Shown here: in pieces, positions 1 to 7,646 of the stretch | Layout of the letters: every line of letters starts with the position of its first letter | Position numbering within the stretch: the first letter of the stretch is position 1 | Assembly (NCBI GenBank): GCA_022707665.1 | Contig: JAKJAE010000014.1 | Coordinates: 1-18,613 of the forward strand | Origin: Chloroflexota bacterium | GTDB taxonomy: Bacteria; Chloroflexota; Anaerolineae; B4-G1; SLSP01 | Reading direction: 5' to 3' | DNA: 18,613 nucleotides | Made by a program: the position numbers and the translations under genes | Notes under the pieces: generated by a model | Database searches by the model: none | What the model was told of the DNA's origin: nothing | Seen by the model: the letters and a program-made list of their open reading frames with translations, nothing else

Positions 1-2
1 AG

Positions 3-803
3 GGACAAGTCCAGACCGTGACAAACGCGTTGGCGGACTTCTCGAAACGTACCGAAGACCGGTTGCAGTCGATCGTCTATCTGGAGGAGCAACGGCGTGC
101 GGACACTCGCCGCATTACCGAGGTCGAGGGTGAGTTGCCCGGACTGCGCAAACGCATGGATGAATCGATTGGGCGGTTCGCCCGGTTGGAAGACACCATC
201 CGCAAGATTCCCGCGCGTGTGGACGAGGCGATCGAGATAGCCAAGTCCTACGACCCGCGGATCGAGGCATTGCGCGTGGCAGATTTTCAGCGCGAACAGC
301 GTGTCAAGAAATATCTGGAGCAGGCCGAGGTCGTGGAGGGAGAGGTCCAGCGACTCGTCGAGCAGACGCAGAAATACGCCCTACTCTATAATCAGAACAA
401 ACAAGCTCTGGATAGCCTCGTAGCTTTCGAGGAACGGCTGGAGAAGCGTCAGAACGAGATCGCGGAGATGCAGCGCCTCACTGAGGAGCGCCTTCTGCGT
501 CAATGGGAGGAGTGGCAGACGGCCTTTGCCCGTGACTGGCAGAAGCGCATGGTCACCGAAGAGGACCGTTGGCGCCGCCAGGACCTGGCTGACCAAAGGG
601 TGATGCAACTTCTGGCGGAATCGGATCAGCAGGCCGCGATGCACTTCCAGGAGATCATGGCATTGTGGGAGGAACTGCTGGCAGGTGTTGAGCGGTGGAA
701 CCGTAGCCTCTCCGATGCAGTGAAACCGGGACAGGCCGCGCCGTCCGACCATTTGAAGGAGCTGCGCCGTTACGCAGACGAGAAGCGCAAGCAGCCACTG
801 TAG
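3..803 (+). CDS. Coiled-coil protein of unknown function (probably 5'-truncated)
   Basis: The frame is open to the left edge with no stop, so the gene probably begins outside the window. The first possible start inside is a GTG at 18, but AGGGA at 1-5 is too far (12 bases) to be a convincing ribosome site. The visible ~260 residues are highly charged, rich in Glu, Arg, Gln and Leu in heptad-like spacing, with almost no Gly or Pro from about residue 5 to 235, which indicates long alpha-helical coiled coils. The end is a basic tail. There is no signal peptide or membrane segment in the visible part, and no catalytic motif. I do not recognise a family; a structural or scaffold-type role is possible but not shown. 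A terminator follows 28 bases after the stop. Confidence 0.75.
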   Translation, partial: GQVQTVTNALADFSKRTEDRLQSIVYLEEQRRADTRRITEVEGELPGLRKRMDESIGRFARLEDTIRKIPARVDEAIEIAKSYDPRIEALRVADFQREQRVKKYLEQAEVVEGEVQRLVEQTQKYALLYNQNKQALDSLVAFEERLEKRQNEIAEMQRLTEERLLRQWEEWQTAFARDWQKRMVTEEDRWRRQDLADQRVMQLLAESDQQAAMHFQEIMALWEELLAGVERWNRSLSDAVKPGQAAPSDHLKELRRYADEKRKQPL

Positions 804-809
804 CCAAAA

Positions 810-851
810 GCATGGCACTTGCGACACCCCCCCCCGAGAGGCATGGCACTT
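810..851 (+). repeat. 11-base direct repeat GCATGGCACTT
   Basis: GCATGGCACTT occurs at 810-820 and again at 841-851, once just before the terminator stem and once inside its loop. Seen directly; function unknown, possibly a small duplication that extended the terminator loop. Confidence 0.5.
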
Positions 852-864
852 CCTCGGGGGTTTT
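831..864 (+). terminator. Rho-independent terminator after the coiled-coil gene
   Basis: CCCCCGAG (831-838) pairs perfectly with CTCGGGGG (853-860), with a 14-base loop and a TTTT tract at 861-864. A run of nine C (827-835) provides some slippage in the stem. It lies between two convergent genes. On the minus strand no T tract follows the stem, so it serves the plus-strand gene best. Confidence 0.75.
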
Positions 865-873
865 GTGTAGGAG

Positions 874-2457
874 CTACGCCTCGTCTGGCACCTGCCACGT
901 ACCCCCGACCATCGCCCGGTTCACACGCGTTTCCAGGAGAGCTTCCGGTGGAAGCGCGAAGATGTCGCGATCGAGCACAATGAGGTCGGCGTTGTACCCT
1001 GGAAGAAGCCGTCCCAGCCGATCCTCGAGCCCCGCAGCATAAGCAGCCCCGGCTGTGTAGGCGCCCAGCGCCTGGGCCAGTGTCAGCCGCTGTTCGGGAT
1101 ACCACCCCGCAGGCCCGGGCGCTCCGTCCACTTCAGAGCGGCGCGTTACTGCGGCGTACAGGCCAAGGAAGGGATCGAAGATCTCTATAGGGGCATCCGA
1201 GCCGAATGCCAGGACGGCTCCGGCTTCCTGAATCGACCGCCAGGCATAGGCCAGGCGACTGCGTGCACCCCAGTAGCGTTCCGACATGGGCATATCATGG
1301 ATCGCGTGGGTCGGTTGCATCGAGGCCACGACGCCATTGCGGGCCAGACGGCGCTGGTCTTCCTCGGTGATCATCTGGACGTGCTCGATGCGATGGCGGA
1401 GAGCGGGATTGAGCCCGCGTACAGTCTCCAGAGCGTCGAGCACGATGTGGTTTGCGCGGTCGCCGATGGCATGGATGGCCATAGCCAGCCCTCCCGTGGC
1501 AGCCATACGCGCGATCTCGTAGAGTCGTTCCGGTTCGAGCGTGAGCAGCCCAACGTTATCCGGCTCCTCTTCATAGGGAGCGAAGAGCGCCGCTGTGCGT
1601 GCACCCAGAGCCCCATCGGCAAAGAGCTTGAGCCCGCCGAAATGGAGCATGTCGTCACCATACCCGGAGCGCAGCCCGACGTCCAGGGCTGCGTCGAGCG
1701 CTTCCAACCTGATATACTTGACGATGCGAACCCGCTGTCTCCCCTGGCGGCGTAGTTCCTGTTCTGCCGCAAAGGCCGGGCTGCCATCCACATCGTGCAC
1801 GCCGGTGATCCCCAGGCTGAGAAGGTGCCACTGGGCCTCGTCGAGAAGGTCGACGAGGGTATTGAAATCCTCTTCGGGCCGTGCACGGCTGATGAGGCCG
1901 GAGGCTTCCTCGAAGAAGATTCCCATCGGTTGACCTCGCTCGTCGCGTGCGATCTTGCCGTGAACCGGATCGGGTGTCTGGGCAGTGACGCCTGCGACGG
2001 CCATGGCTGCCGAGTTGGCGACCAGTGCATGCGCGTTCTTGGCAATCAGGGCGACGGGATGCCGGGGGGCGGCGTGGTCCAGTTCGGCGGCGGTGGGGAA
2101 GCTGGTGTCACGCCAGATGTTCTGATCCCAGCCACGCCCGGTAATCCAAACCCCCTCGGGAAGCGCCCCTGCCCGGGACGCTATGGCGTCCATCGTTGCT
2201 TCGCGAGTGAGGTCTCGAAGGTCAAGCTCGCGGAGGCTGCGCGCATACCACATCAGGTGAGCGTGGGCGTCGGTGATACCTGGAATGACGCACGCGCCCT
2301 GCATGTTCTCGACGACGGCATTCGGGATCTGTTGCCACGCGTGTGCCGCGCGATCGAGTCCCGCGACTCTGCCATCAACGATGGCCATTGTCTCGACAAA
2401 CGGGCGGTGGGCATCACCCGTGTATATCCGGGCGTTGTGCAGGATGCGTGCTTTCAC
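874..2457 (-). CDS. Amidohydrolase family protein (YtcJ-like, metal-dependent)
   Basis: A 527-residue member of the amidohydrolase superfamily, in the YtcJ/amidohydrolase-3 branch, with the usual length for that group. In order: a small N-terminal beta domain; the metal-binding DAHAH motif (His65, His67); the segment GGLKLFADGALG, with Lys277 as bridging-lysine candidate; AIHAIGDR (His329); RIEHVQ (His359); GSDAPIE (Asp421); and a C-terminal beta segment with PGYNADLIVLD. These point to hydrolysis of an amide or similar C-N bond in the cytoplasm; the substrate cannot be told. I chose GTG at 2457, where the conserved protein begins (KARILHNARIYTG). The frame runs on to an ATG at 2535, but that would overlap the recombinase-like gene by 56 bases. 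With the chosen start the gap to that gene is 22 bases, so the two are probably one transcript. Confidence 0.88.
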   Translation of the reverse strand: MKARILHNARIYTGDAHRPFVETMAIVDGRVAGLDRAAHAWQQIPNAVVENMQGACVIPGITDAHAHLMWYARSLRELDLRDLTREATMDAIASRAGALPEGVWITGRGWDQNIWRDTSFPTAAELDHAAPRHPVALIAKNAHALVANSAAMAVAGVTAQTPDPVHGKIARDERGQPMGIFFEEASGLISRARPEEDFNTLVDLLDEAQWHLLSLGITGVHDVDGSPAFAAEQELRRQGRQRVRIVKYIRLEALDAALDVGLRSGYGDDMLHFGGLKLFADGALGARTAALFAPYEEEPDNVGLLTLEPERLYEIARMAATGGLAMAIHAIGDRANHIVLDALETVRGLNPALRHRIEHVQMITEEDQRRLARNGVVASMQPTHAIHDMPMSERYWGARSRLAYAWRSIQEAGAVLAFGSDAPIEIFDPFLGLYAAVTRRSEVDGAPGPAGWYPEQRLTLAQALGAYTAGAAYAAGLEDRLGRLLPGYNADLIVLDRDIFALPPEALLETRVNRAMVGGTWQVPDEA

Positions 2458-2479
2458 AGATACGTGTGCTCTCGTTCCG

Positions 2480-3463
2480 CTATGCTTTGTGGCCACGCTG
2501 CCGGGCCAGCATATCAAGCCGGGCCTCCACCTCATACCAGCTGATCTCGGAGAGGCCTAGCTTCCGGCGCAGAGCATCAGCATCCATACCTTCGCAGAAG
2601 TCACGCAGTGCGCACGTCCAGCGAAGGATCTCGAATGTGAGCCTGGCAACCCCGGCGGTCTCGGCAACACCGGTCAGCACGTACTCCAGATTGCGCCCTG
2701 TCCACGGAAACAGCCTCTGCCGCGAGGGGTACTGGACGAGATACTCATTGAGCACCCCGACCCAGTTGGCGGGTAGTGGAATACGGCGCTCCTTGCGCCG
2801 CCGGCGTGCGTTCTTATAGCGGATCCACAGAGCCGGGTGTTCGGGATCGGTCAGGTCCAGGTGATTGAGGTGGATATCCACGCACTCGCTCTTCTTGATG
2901 CCAGTGCTGAGGATCAAGGTGATCAGGAGATGGGGGCGAGCATCAGGAGAGGCGGCCTCGCTGCCCCGGCGCAGGGCCTGGGTCACCTCCAGAAGTGCCT
3001 GGATCTCTTCGTCACTCAAGGTCTCGGGCAAGGGGGCGGAGACTGCCCGATGGATCAGCGGCGCCGACGCATCCCGGGACAGGACGCCTTCGTCGGCGAG
3101 CCATCCGAAGAAAACCTTGAGAGTTGTGACTCTGCGTTCGAGTGTCTTGGGGCTGCAGGGGATTCCCCTGCCGCTCTCAACCCACTTCAGGAAGGCATTG
3201 AGGGTCGCCGTGCTCACATCCGCTATGGCAGCGGCGGGGCCCAGGTAGTCGCGCAGAAGCAGCATATCGAGTCGAAAAGCTTGCTGCGTGTGCTGGGAGA
3301 ACCCGCGGTTCGCCATATATCTCGCGAACGCCCCAATCGCAGGCTCCAGGGTCGCGTCGGGCTGAAGCTGAAGCTCCGTCGATCTACTTGTGTATTCGGG
3401 CTCAGGCTTCTCGACTGCGAACAACGAGAGCTGCATAGGTTCAGAGACCTGGTCGTCTGCCAC
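2480..3463 (-). CDS. Tyrosine recombinase-fold (XerC/D-like) protein, apparently catalytically inactive
   Basis: A 327-residue protein with the two-domain layout of Xer-type recombinases: an N-terminal SAM-like core-binding domain (about 38-125; phage integrase N-terminal pattern with FARYM...FRLDMLLLRDYL and TLERRVTTLKVFFGWLADEG) and a C-terminal catalytic-type domain (about 148-320). The usual catalytic set is degraded. Where TGLRxSEL is expected it reads TGIKKSEC (Arg I replaced by Lys190). The HxLR box reads EILR (His to Glu278, Arg281 kept). The LGH box reads LGL (His to Leu304). The position nine residues further, where the nucleophilic Tyr should be, is Glu313. KERRIPLP (224-231) keeps the beta-hairpin region. 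It probably still binds DNA but is unlikely to cut it; Tyr310 nearby could be a misregistered nucleophile. GTG start with AAGGGG seven bases upstream. It heads the operon with the amidohydrolase. No att sites or mobile genes accompany it. Confidence 0.82.
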   Translation of the reverse strand: MADDQVSEPMQLSLFAVEKPEPEYTSRSTELQLQPDATLEPAIGAFARYMANRGFSQHTQQAFRLDMLLLRDYLGPAAAIADVSTATLNAFLKWVESGRGIPCSPKTLERRVTTLKVFFGWLADEGVLSRDASAPLIHRAVSAPLPETLSDEEIQALLEVTQALRRGSEAASPDARPHLLITLILSTGIKKSECVDIHLNHLDLTDPEHPALWIRYKNARRRRKERRIPLPANWVGVLNEYLVQYPSRQRLFPWTGRNLEYVLTGVAETAGVARLTFEILRWTCALRDFCEGMDADALRRKLGLSEISWYEVEARLDMLARQRGHKA

Positions 3464-3531
3464 CGTACTACCCCTTGTCTTCTCGGTTGATATGGGCGGG
3501 CCAGAGATGCAACCCGATGCCGCCGGTATCC

Positions 3532-3559
3532 ATTATAACCAACTCGCAACAGATGATAA
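3532..3559 (-). promoter_or_regulatory. Sigma-70-type promoter of the recombinase-like/amidohydrolase operon
   Basis: On the minus strand, TTATCA (3554-3559) and TATAAT (3532-3537) are separated by 16 bases. Transcription would begin near 3525 and give a leader of about 60 bases before the GTG at 3463. The -10 is a perfect consensus and the -35 matches four of six. It is divergent from the sufS promoter about 85 bases away. Confidence 0.6.
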
Positions 3560-3640
3560 GCCTTCGTCCTCTGTGCCGGGAGAGCACAAGTACAGATTGT
3601 GACCCGTGCAGGTAATGCTAATGAGTTTCTTCTTTTTCTG

Positions 3641-3649
3641 TGCTATACT
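3641..3649 (+). promoter_or_regulatory. Extended -10 promoter of sufSU
   Basis: TGC-TATACT at 3641-3649 is an extended -10 element (TGn directly before the hexamer), 40 bases before the sufS ATG. No good -35 is visible; the extended -10 would compensate. The block GCTATACTGG is shared with the promoter at 11129-11138. Confidence 0.55.
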
Positions 3650-3689
3650 GGGATTCTGACATATCTGACCTCAATTACGGAGGAGTTTG

Positions 3690-4934
3690 ATGCCACTGGA
3701 TGTTCCGGCGATTCGGAGCCAATTTCCGATCTTTCAGCGTGAGATCAACGGCAAGCGGTTAGTCTACCTCGATAGTGCTGCCAGCGCACAGAAACCCCAG
3801 GTGGTGATCGATGCTATGGTAGAGGTGTGGAGCCACAGCTACGCAAATGTGCATCGTGGACTGTACTCATTGGCTGAAGAGGCCACGTTGGCCTACGAGG
3901 GGGCAAGGGCGAAGTTCGCGCGGTTCATCAATGCGACGGACGTTGGCGAGATTATACACGTGCGCAACGCTACCGAAGGCATTAACCTTGTTGCCTACAG
4001 TTGGGGTGAGGAGCACATCCACGAAGGTGACCGGATCGTGATCACGGAGCTGGAACACCATGCGAACCTCGTGCCGTGGCAACAACTGGCAAAGCGCAAA
4101 GGTGCCGAGCTTGCTTATATCCCTGTGACCGACGATGGCTCTCTCGACCTCACGGTCCTCCCCGATCTCCTCGAAGAAGGGCGTACGAAGGTGGTGGCGT
4201 GCTCGGTGATGTCGAACGTGTTGGGGACGCTCCCTCCGGTCAGTGAGATCGCCGCGATGGCGCATGCTGCCGGGGCCCTGGTGGTCATGGACGGGGCACA
4301 GGCTGCCCCGCATATGCCACTCGATGTTCAGACGCTGGGTGCGGATTTCATGGCGTTTTCGGGACACAAACTATGTGGCCCGGGTGTGGGCGTGCTCTGG
4401 GGTAGGCGGGAGCTTCTGGAGTCGATGCCGCCGTTTCTGTATGGCGGTGACATGATCGTCACGGTCAAGCGTGACGACTCGAAGTGGAATGTTCTTCCTC
4501 ACAAATTCGAGGCAGGCACCCCTCCAATTGCAGAGGTGGTGGGCCTTGGGGCCGCGATCGATTACCTTACCGCCATCGGCATATCGAACATCCAGCAACA
4601 CGAGAGGCGCATTATTCCTTATGCGATGGCGCGCCTGCGTGAGATCCCCGAAATCCGTGTTCTTGGCCCGGCTCCGTCAGAGCGGGGTGCCGTGGTCTCG
4701 TTCATAATGGACGGTGTTCACCCGCATGACATTGCATCTGTGCTGGATGAAGAAGGGATTTGCGTTCGCGCTGGACATCACTGTGCCCAGCCGATCCACG
4801 ATCGTTTCTGCGTCCCGGCAAGCGCGCGGGCCAGTTTCTATATCTATAATGACGAAGAAGACGTGGATGCGCTGGTCGCGGCCCTGCGAAAGACGGTCAG
4901 CTTGTTCGCGCGGCGTCAGTCAACGCCAAGGTAG
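3690..4934 (+). CDS. sufS: Cysteine desulfurase SufS
   Basis: A 414-residue PLP enzyme, aminotransferase class V, that removes sulfur from cysteine (giving alanine) and holds it as a persulfide for Fe-S cluster assembly. Visible motifs: YLDSAASAQKP near the N-terminus; ELEHHANLVPW (around 120-130); MDGAQAAPH, with the PLP-contacting Asp/Gln; FSGHK, with PLP lysine Lys227; and RAGHHCAQP, with catalytic Cys365. The single-residue spacing HHC and the short active loop are those of group II (SufS) enzymes, not IscS/NifS. ATG at 3690 is preceded by GGAGG six bases upstream; a TTG at 3687 in the same frame is less likely. Fourteen bases separate it from sufU, so the two form an operon. SufB, SufC and SufD are not in the window. 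Confidence 0.95.
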   Translation: MPLDVPAIRSQFPIFQREINGKRLVYLDSAASAQKPQVVIDAMVEVWSHSYANVHRGLYSLAEEATLAYEGARAKFARFINATDVGEIIHVRNATEGINLVAYSWGEEHIHEGDRIVITELEHHANLVPWQQLAKRKGAELAYIPVTDDGSLDLTVLPDLLEEGRTKVVACSVMSNVLGTLPPVSEIAAMAHAAGALVVMDGAQAAPHMPLDVQTLGADFMAFSGHKLCGPGVGVLWGRRELLESMPPFLYGGDMIVTVKRDDSKWNVLPHKFEAGTPPIAEVVGLGAAIDYLTAIGISNIQQHERRIIPYAMARLREIPEIRVLGPAPSERGAVVSFIMDGVHPHDIASVLDEEGICVRAGHHCAQPIHDRFCVPASARASFYIYNDEEDVDALVAALRKTVSLFARRQSTPR

Positions 4935-4948
4935 ATCGGAGGTCACCG

Positions 4949-5335
4949 ATGAGTCATGATCTGTATCGTGAGCAGTTGTTGGATCACTATCATAATCCGG
5001 CGAACTACGGCGTGCTTGAGCCTGCCGATGTCGATATCGAGATGGACAACCCAACGTGTGGAGACAGGATCCATCTGACGGCGCGCCTCGACTCCGAGGG
5101 TCATATTGCTGCGGTGATGTTTGAGGGGCAGGGCTGCGTAGTCAGTATGGCGGCTGCGTCGATGCTTACCGAGGCACTGGTCGGCAAGGCGCCCGAGGAG
5201 GTCAACCGGATGGGGCTGGAGGATGTCGAGGAGATGATGGGGGGTGTCAAGCTGAGTATGGGGCGGGTGAAGTGCGCCATGCTGTCGCTCAACGCAACCA
5301 AGCAGGGACTGCGCGACGCCGGAAAGCTGGCCTAG
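4949..5335 (+). CDS. sufU: SufU-like Fe-S assembly protein (short form)
   Basis: A 128-residue protein of the IscU/NifU N-terminal family. It has the three conserved cysteines and the aspartate: Cys37 and Asp39 in NPTCGD, Cys63 in GQGCVVS and Cys109 in GRVKCAML. Members accept the persulfide from SufS (SufU) or act as scaffold (IscU). Pairing with sufS and the sequence around Cys63 (GCxxSMAAASMLTEA) favour SufU. One oddity is that the distance from Cys63 to Cys109 is 46 residues. That is close to IscU and shorter than in Bacillus subtilis SufU, which carries an insertion of about 19 residues here; the IscU LPPVK motif is also absent. GGAGG six bases before ATG. Terminator follows. Confidence 0.92.
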   Translation: MSHDLYREQLLDHYHNPANYGVLEPADVDIEMDNPTCGDRIHLTARLDSEGHIAAVMFEGQGCVVSMAAASMLTEALVGKAPEEVNRMGLEDVEEMMGGVKLSMGRVKCAMLSLNATKQGLRDAGKLA

Positions 5336-5344
5336 ACACCCTGA

Positions 5345-5376
5345 GCGTTCCATAGAATGTGCGTTCCATAGAACGC
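5345..5376. repeat. Tandem 13-base repeat with a perfect palindrome
   Basis: GCGTTCCATAGAA occurs at 5345-5357 and 5361-5373, offset by 16 bases. The second copy continues into a perfect inverted repeat GCGTTC-CATA-GAACGC (5361-5376). It lies directly before the sufU terminator stem, between convergent genes. It may be an added hairpin or a protein-binding site; no function can be assigned. Confidence 0.55.
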
Positions 5377-5406
5377 GCCCGCGATAGTCTCGCGGGCACG
5401 TTTGTT
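5377..5406 (+). terminator. Terminator of sufSU
   Basis: GCCCGCGA (5377-5384) pairs perfectly with TCGCGGGC (5390-5397) around a five-base loop. ACG and a short T-rich stretch (TTTGTT, 5401-5406) follow. The stem is strong and the U tract imperfect. It lies 41 bases after the sufU stop and ends 18 bases before the end of the convergent cdaR. Confidence 0.65.
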
Positions 5407-5424
5407 GATAGTGGACGTTGGCGG

Positions 5425-6663
5425 CTAGTTGGGGCTGTCCGGGGAAGCCGTCGGTGGCACGTAGGCCTCGATCTTGATGGGAACCGCCTGAGGCGTGATG
5501 TTCTCGATCTCGATGTCGCCCGGCAGTTCGATGTCAGGTGTGATCGTGTATTCCCCGATCTGCAAGCCGGCGACATCGAGCGTAACCTCGACACTGGCGG
5601 GATCAAGGGTGTCCATCGATGCCAGCGGACCGCTCAGGATCACGATCACGGTGTCCAGGCCAACCGTGGCGGTGAGATTGGGTGCTAGGCCGCGAATTGT
5701 CGGGGTGACCTCCAGCGTCAATCCGCTGCGGATCGCCTCGACAGTCAGGGTCACCGTTACGGTCGATTGCGCCGAGAAGACAAAAAGCCCTGTCGGGAGA
5801 CGTAGCGGCACGATCGTCTGCAGGGTCTGCGTGATACCCTCGTAGTTGATGGGCTCGGTCTGGAGCGTAGTCGTTGAAGCGAGGACATCCGATCGCCCAT
5901 ATACCGTGAGAATCTGGGGATCGATTTCCAGGTCGGCGATGCGGTAGCCAGGCGCTGGTTGCCCGACCAGGTTGGGATTGACCGGGATGTCGCGGGTATC
6001 CAGCCATTGGATGATGGGGACGTTGACGGTCACGGACTTCGGGACGCTTTCCACCCGATCAACCTCAGCTTCGTTGGCATCAACAAGGGTAGGTTCATAG
6101 TCGCCGCGGAGGTCGTTCTGGCGCTCCTGGATGGAGACGACGATAAGGGCCGTGGTGACCCGGCTGACTCTAGACTCAGGTCCGCGCACGCGTACGACTT
6201 GAGGGGCTATCTCGGCAGTCCGCGCGATGTATCCCATGGTCGGGTTGCCTTGAACCCGCACACTGACAGGGATCTCTTTCTCTGCGAGCCTTTCGACCGT
6301 AATCTCGATTTCTTTGGGTGTGACGTTGGTGACACTGGAGGGTTCGAGTCCGACACTGACCTGGACGGGTACCATGCGCGTGCCAGTTTGGCCGTTGGTT
6401 AGGTCGACATAGGCGTGGATATCGTCGACCTGCAGTTGATCCCACACGGATTTCGGCGCCTGGATCTCCACCCGGACGCGCGCTGACTCGGCGCCATACG
6501 CGGTCATCTCCTCCTGAAGGCCACGGATCTCCACGGGGATTGCGGGACTGAAGACCATTGTACTGGTTGGATCCTCAGCTTCTGTGGCAACGGCCCAGAA
6601 GAAGAATGCCAGCAGCAACGACAGCAGCATCAGGCTTGCGTTTTTGGCTATCCAGCGGCTCAC
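5425..6663 (-). CDS. cdaR: YbbR-domain protein, CdaA regulator CdaR
   Basis: A 412-residue protein with one N-terminal membrane anchor (about residues 9-27, LMLLSLLLAFFFWAVAT) followed by an extracytoplasmic region made of repeated beta-rich YbbR domains. Four repeats fit the length; recurring patterns are IPVxVxxxG, PGYxIxxxEIxPQxVxVxGP and phrases such as TPKEIEITVERL. In characterised Firmicutes the YbbR protein CdaR binds and modulates the diadenylate cyclase CdaA. Here the gene follows cdaA with a 15-base gap, the classic cdaA-cdaR arrangement. The start is a GTG at 6663, just before the membrane anchor (SRWIAKNASL). Its C-terminus ends in a low-complexity PPTASPDSPN tail. No glmM follows, unlike in Firmicutes. 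Confidence 0.87.
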   Translation of the reverse strand: MSRWIAKNASLMLLSLLLAFFFWAVATEAEDPTSTMVFSPAIPVEIRGLQEEMTAYGAESARVRVEIQAPKSVWDQLQVDDIHAYVDLTNGQTGTRMVPVQVSVGLEPSSVTNVTPKEIEITVERLAEKEIPVSVRVQGNPTMGYIARTAEIAPQVVRVRGPESRVSRVTTALIVVSIQERQNDLRGDYEPTLVDANEAEVDRVESVPKSVTVNVPIIQWLDTRDIPVNPNLVGQPAPGYRIADLEIDPQILTVYGRSDVLASTTTLQTEPINYEGITQTLQTIVPLRLPTGLFVFSAQSTVTVTLTVEAIRSGLTLEVTPTIRGLAPNLTATVGLDTVIVILSGPLASMDTLDPASVEVTLDVAGLQIGEYTITPDIELPGDIEIENITPQAVPIKIEAYVPPTASPDSPN

Positions 6664-6678
6664 CGGTCAGACTCTCAT

Positions 6679-7512
6679 CTATGTTGTGGGTTCTCTGGAC
6701 GTGCGGCGCAGCCGTGCGAGGGGGCCTTGCCCAGTCCGTTGCCGGGGGATCAGAAAAGCTCGCAAGATCGATTCGAGGCGGACCGTGTCGATGTCGCGGA
6801 TGATGCGCCCATTGTGTGTCAGAGAGATCGCGCCGCGCTCTTCGGAGACAACGACGGCGACGGCATCCGCCGCCTCCGTGATCCCAATAGCTGCACGATG
6901 GCGGAGGCCAAGCTCACGGTCGGCGAGGAAGGCAGAAGTCAGAGGCATCACGCACGCGGCAGCAACCAGCCGGCCCTCGCGGATGACCACGGCTCCATCG
7001 TGCAGAATGGTGTGGTGGTTGAAGATCGTCGTGAGCAGTTCGGGAGTCACCTCGGCATCGATCCGGACCCCCGTCTCAGTATGCTCCTGCAGGCCGGTCT
7101 GGCGTTCAAACACGATCAGGGCACCTGTGCTGCGCTCAGCCATGTATCCTGCAGCTTCCACGACAGCCAGAATCGTGCTGACGATGCGCTCTGAGTCTCT
7201 CTGCGATAGCATCAACAGGTGCCCACGCCCCAGTTGTTCCAGCGCGCGTCGCAGCTCGGGCTGGAAGAGCACGGGAATGCCGACCAACAACGCCGGGAGG
7301 AGTTGAGCGATGAGCCAGGAGAAGGCGCGTAACTCGATCAGGCGTGTCAACAGCGCCAACGAGATCAGCAGTGCTGTGATGCCTCGGACCAGCGGGACGG
7401 CGCGCGTCCCCCGAATCGCATAGAAGATCCAGAAGAAGAGGAATGCCACCATCAGGATATCGAGGATGTCGGTCCACGATATCCTTAACAATAGCCATTC
7501 GAGATTCCACAT
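6679..7512 (-). CDS. cdaA: Diadenylate cyclase CdaA (DisA_N domain)
   Basis: A 277-residue membrane enzyme that makes cyclic di-AMP from two ATP. The N-terminal third is hydrophobic, with about three membrane segments (near 15-33, 40-57 and 64-83), followed by VLFQPELRRALEQLGRG, the junction typical of CdaA. The cyclase domain (about 105-255) has both active-site motifs: HDGA (171-174, with VVI after it) and GLRHRAA (202-208). FNHHTILHDGA and SEERGAISLTHNGRI are also typical. ATG at 7512; no strong ribosome site is seen. TATAGT at 7528-7533 on the minus strand is a possible but weak -10. The gene lies 134 bases behind the TPR gene and 15 before cdaR. The ~20-residue basic tail after residue 255 is not part of the catalytic fold. 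Confidence 0.95.
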   Translation of the reverse strand: MWNLEWLLLRISWTDILDILMVAFLFFWIFYAIRGTRAVPLVRGITALLISLALLTRLIELRAFSWLIAQLLPALLVGIPVLFQPELRRALEQLGRGHLLMLSQRDSERIVSTILAVVEAAGYMAERSTGALIVFERQTGLQEHTETGVRIDAEVTPELLTTIFNHHTILHDGAVVIREGRLVAAACVMPLTSAFLADRELGLRHRAAIGITEAADAVAVVVSEERGAISLTHNGRIIRDIDTVRLESILRAFLIPRQRTGQGPLARLRRTSREPTT

Positions 7513-7646
7513 AGGTGATCAGGGCCGACTATACGGGTCGCCTCAACCGAGTACCAGCGATTTCAGACAACCAGACCTGGCCCAATTCCATAGACCGGGC
7601 GACGATTCCCCCGCCTTCGCAATAGAGGTACGAGGTCCCATACCCA

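Noticed and set aside
2458..2535. Upstream ATG at 2535 as start of the amidohydrolase
   Set aside because: It would overlap the recombinase-like gene by 56 bases and add 26 residues that do not look like the family N-terminus.
1795..2544. 249-codon plus-strand frame opposite the amidohydrolase
   Set aside because: Antisense shadow of a gene with all amidohydrolase motifs; no ribosome site or recognisable product.
2480..3463. Recombinase gene as evidence of a mobile element or integron
   Set aside because: No attachment sites, inverted repeats, transposase or cargo are seen, the catalytic residues are missing, and the neighbours are housekeeping genes.
6338..6356. tRNA T-loop-like GGTTCGAGTCC
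   Set aside because: The flanking bases do not pair as a T stem and there is no acceptor or anticodon arm; it lies inside the cdaR coding region.
7528..7556. Possible cdaA promoter (TATAGT at 7528-7533, minus strand)
   Set aside because: The -35 candidate TGGTAC is poor and there is no TGn extension; too weak to list as a feature.
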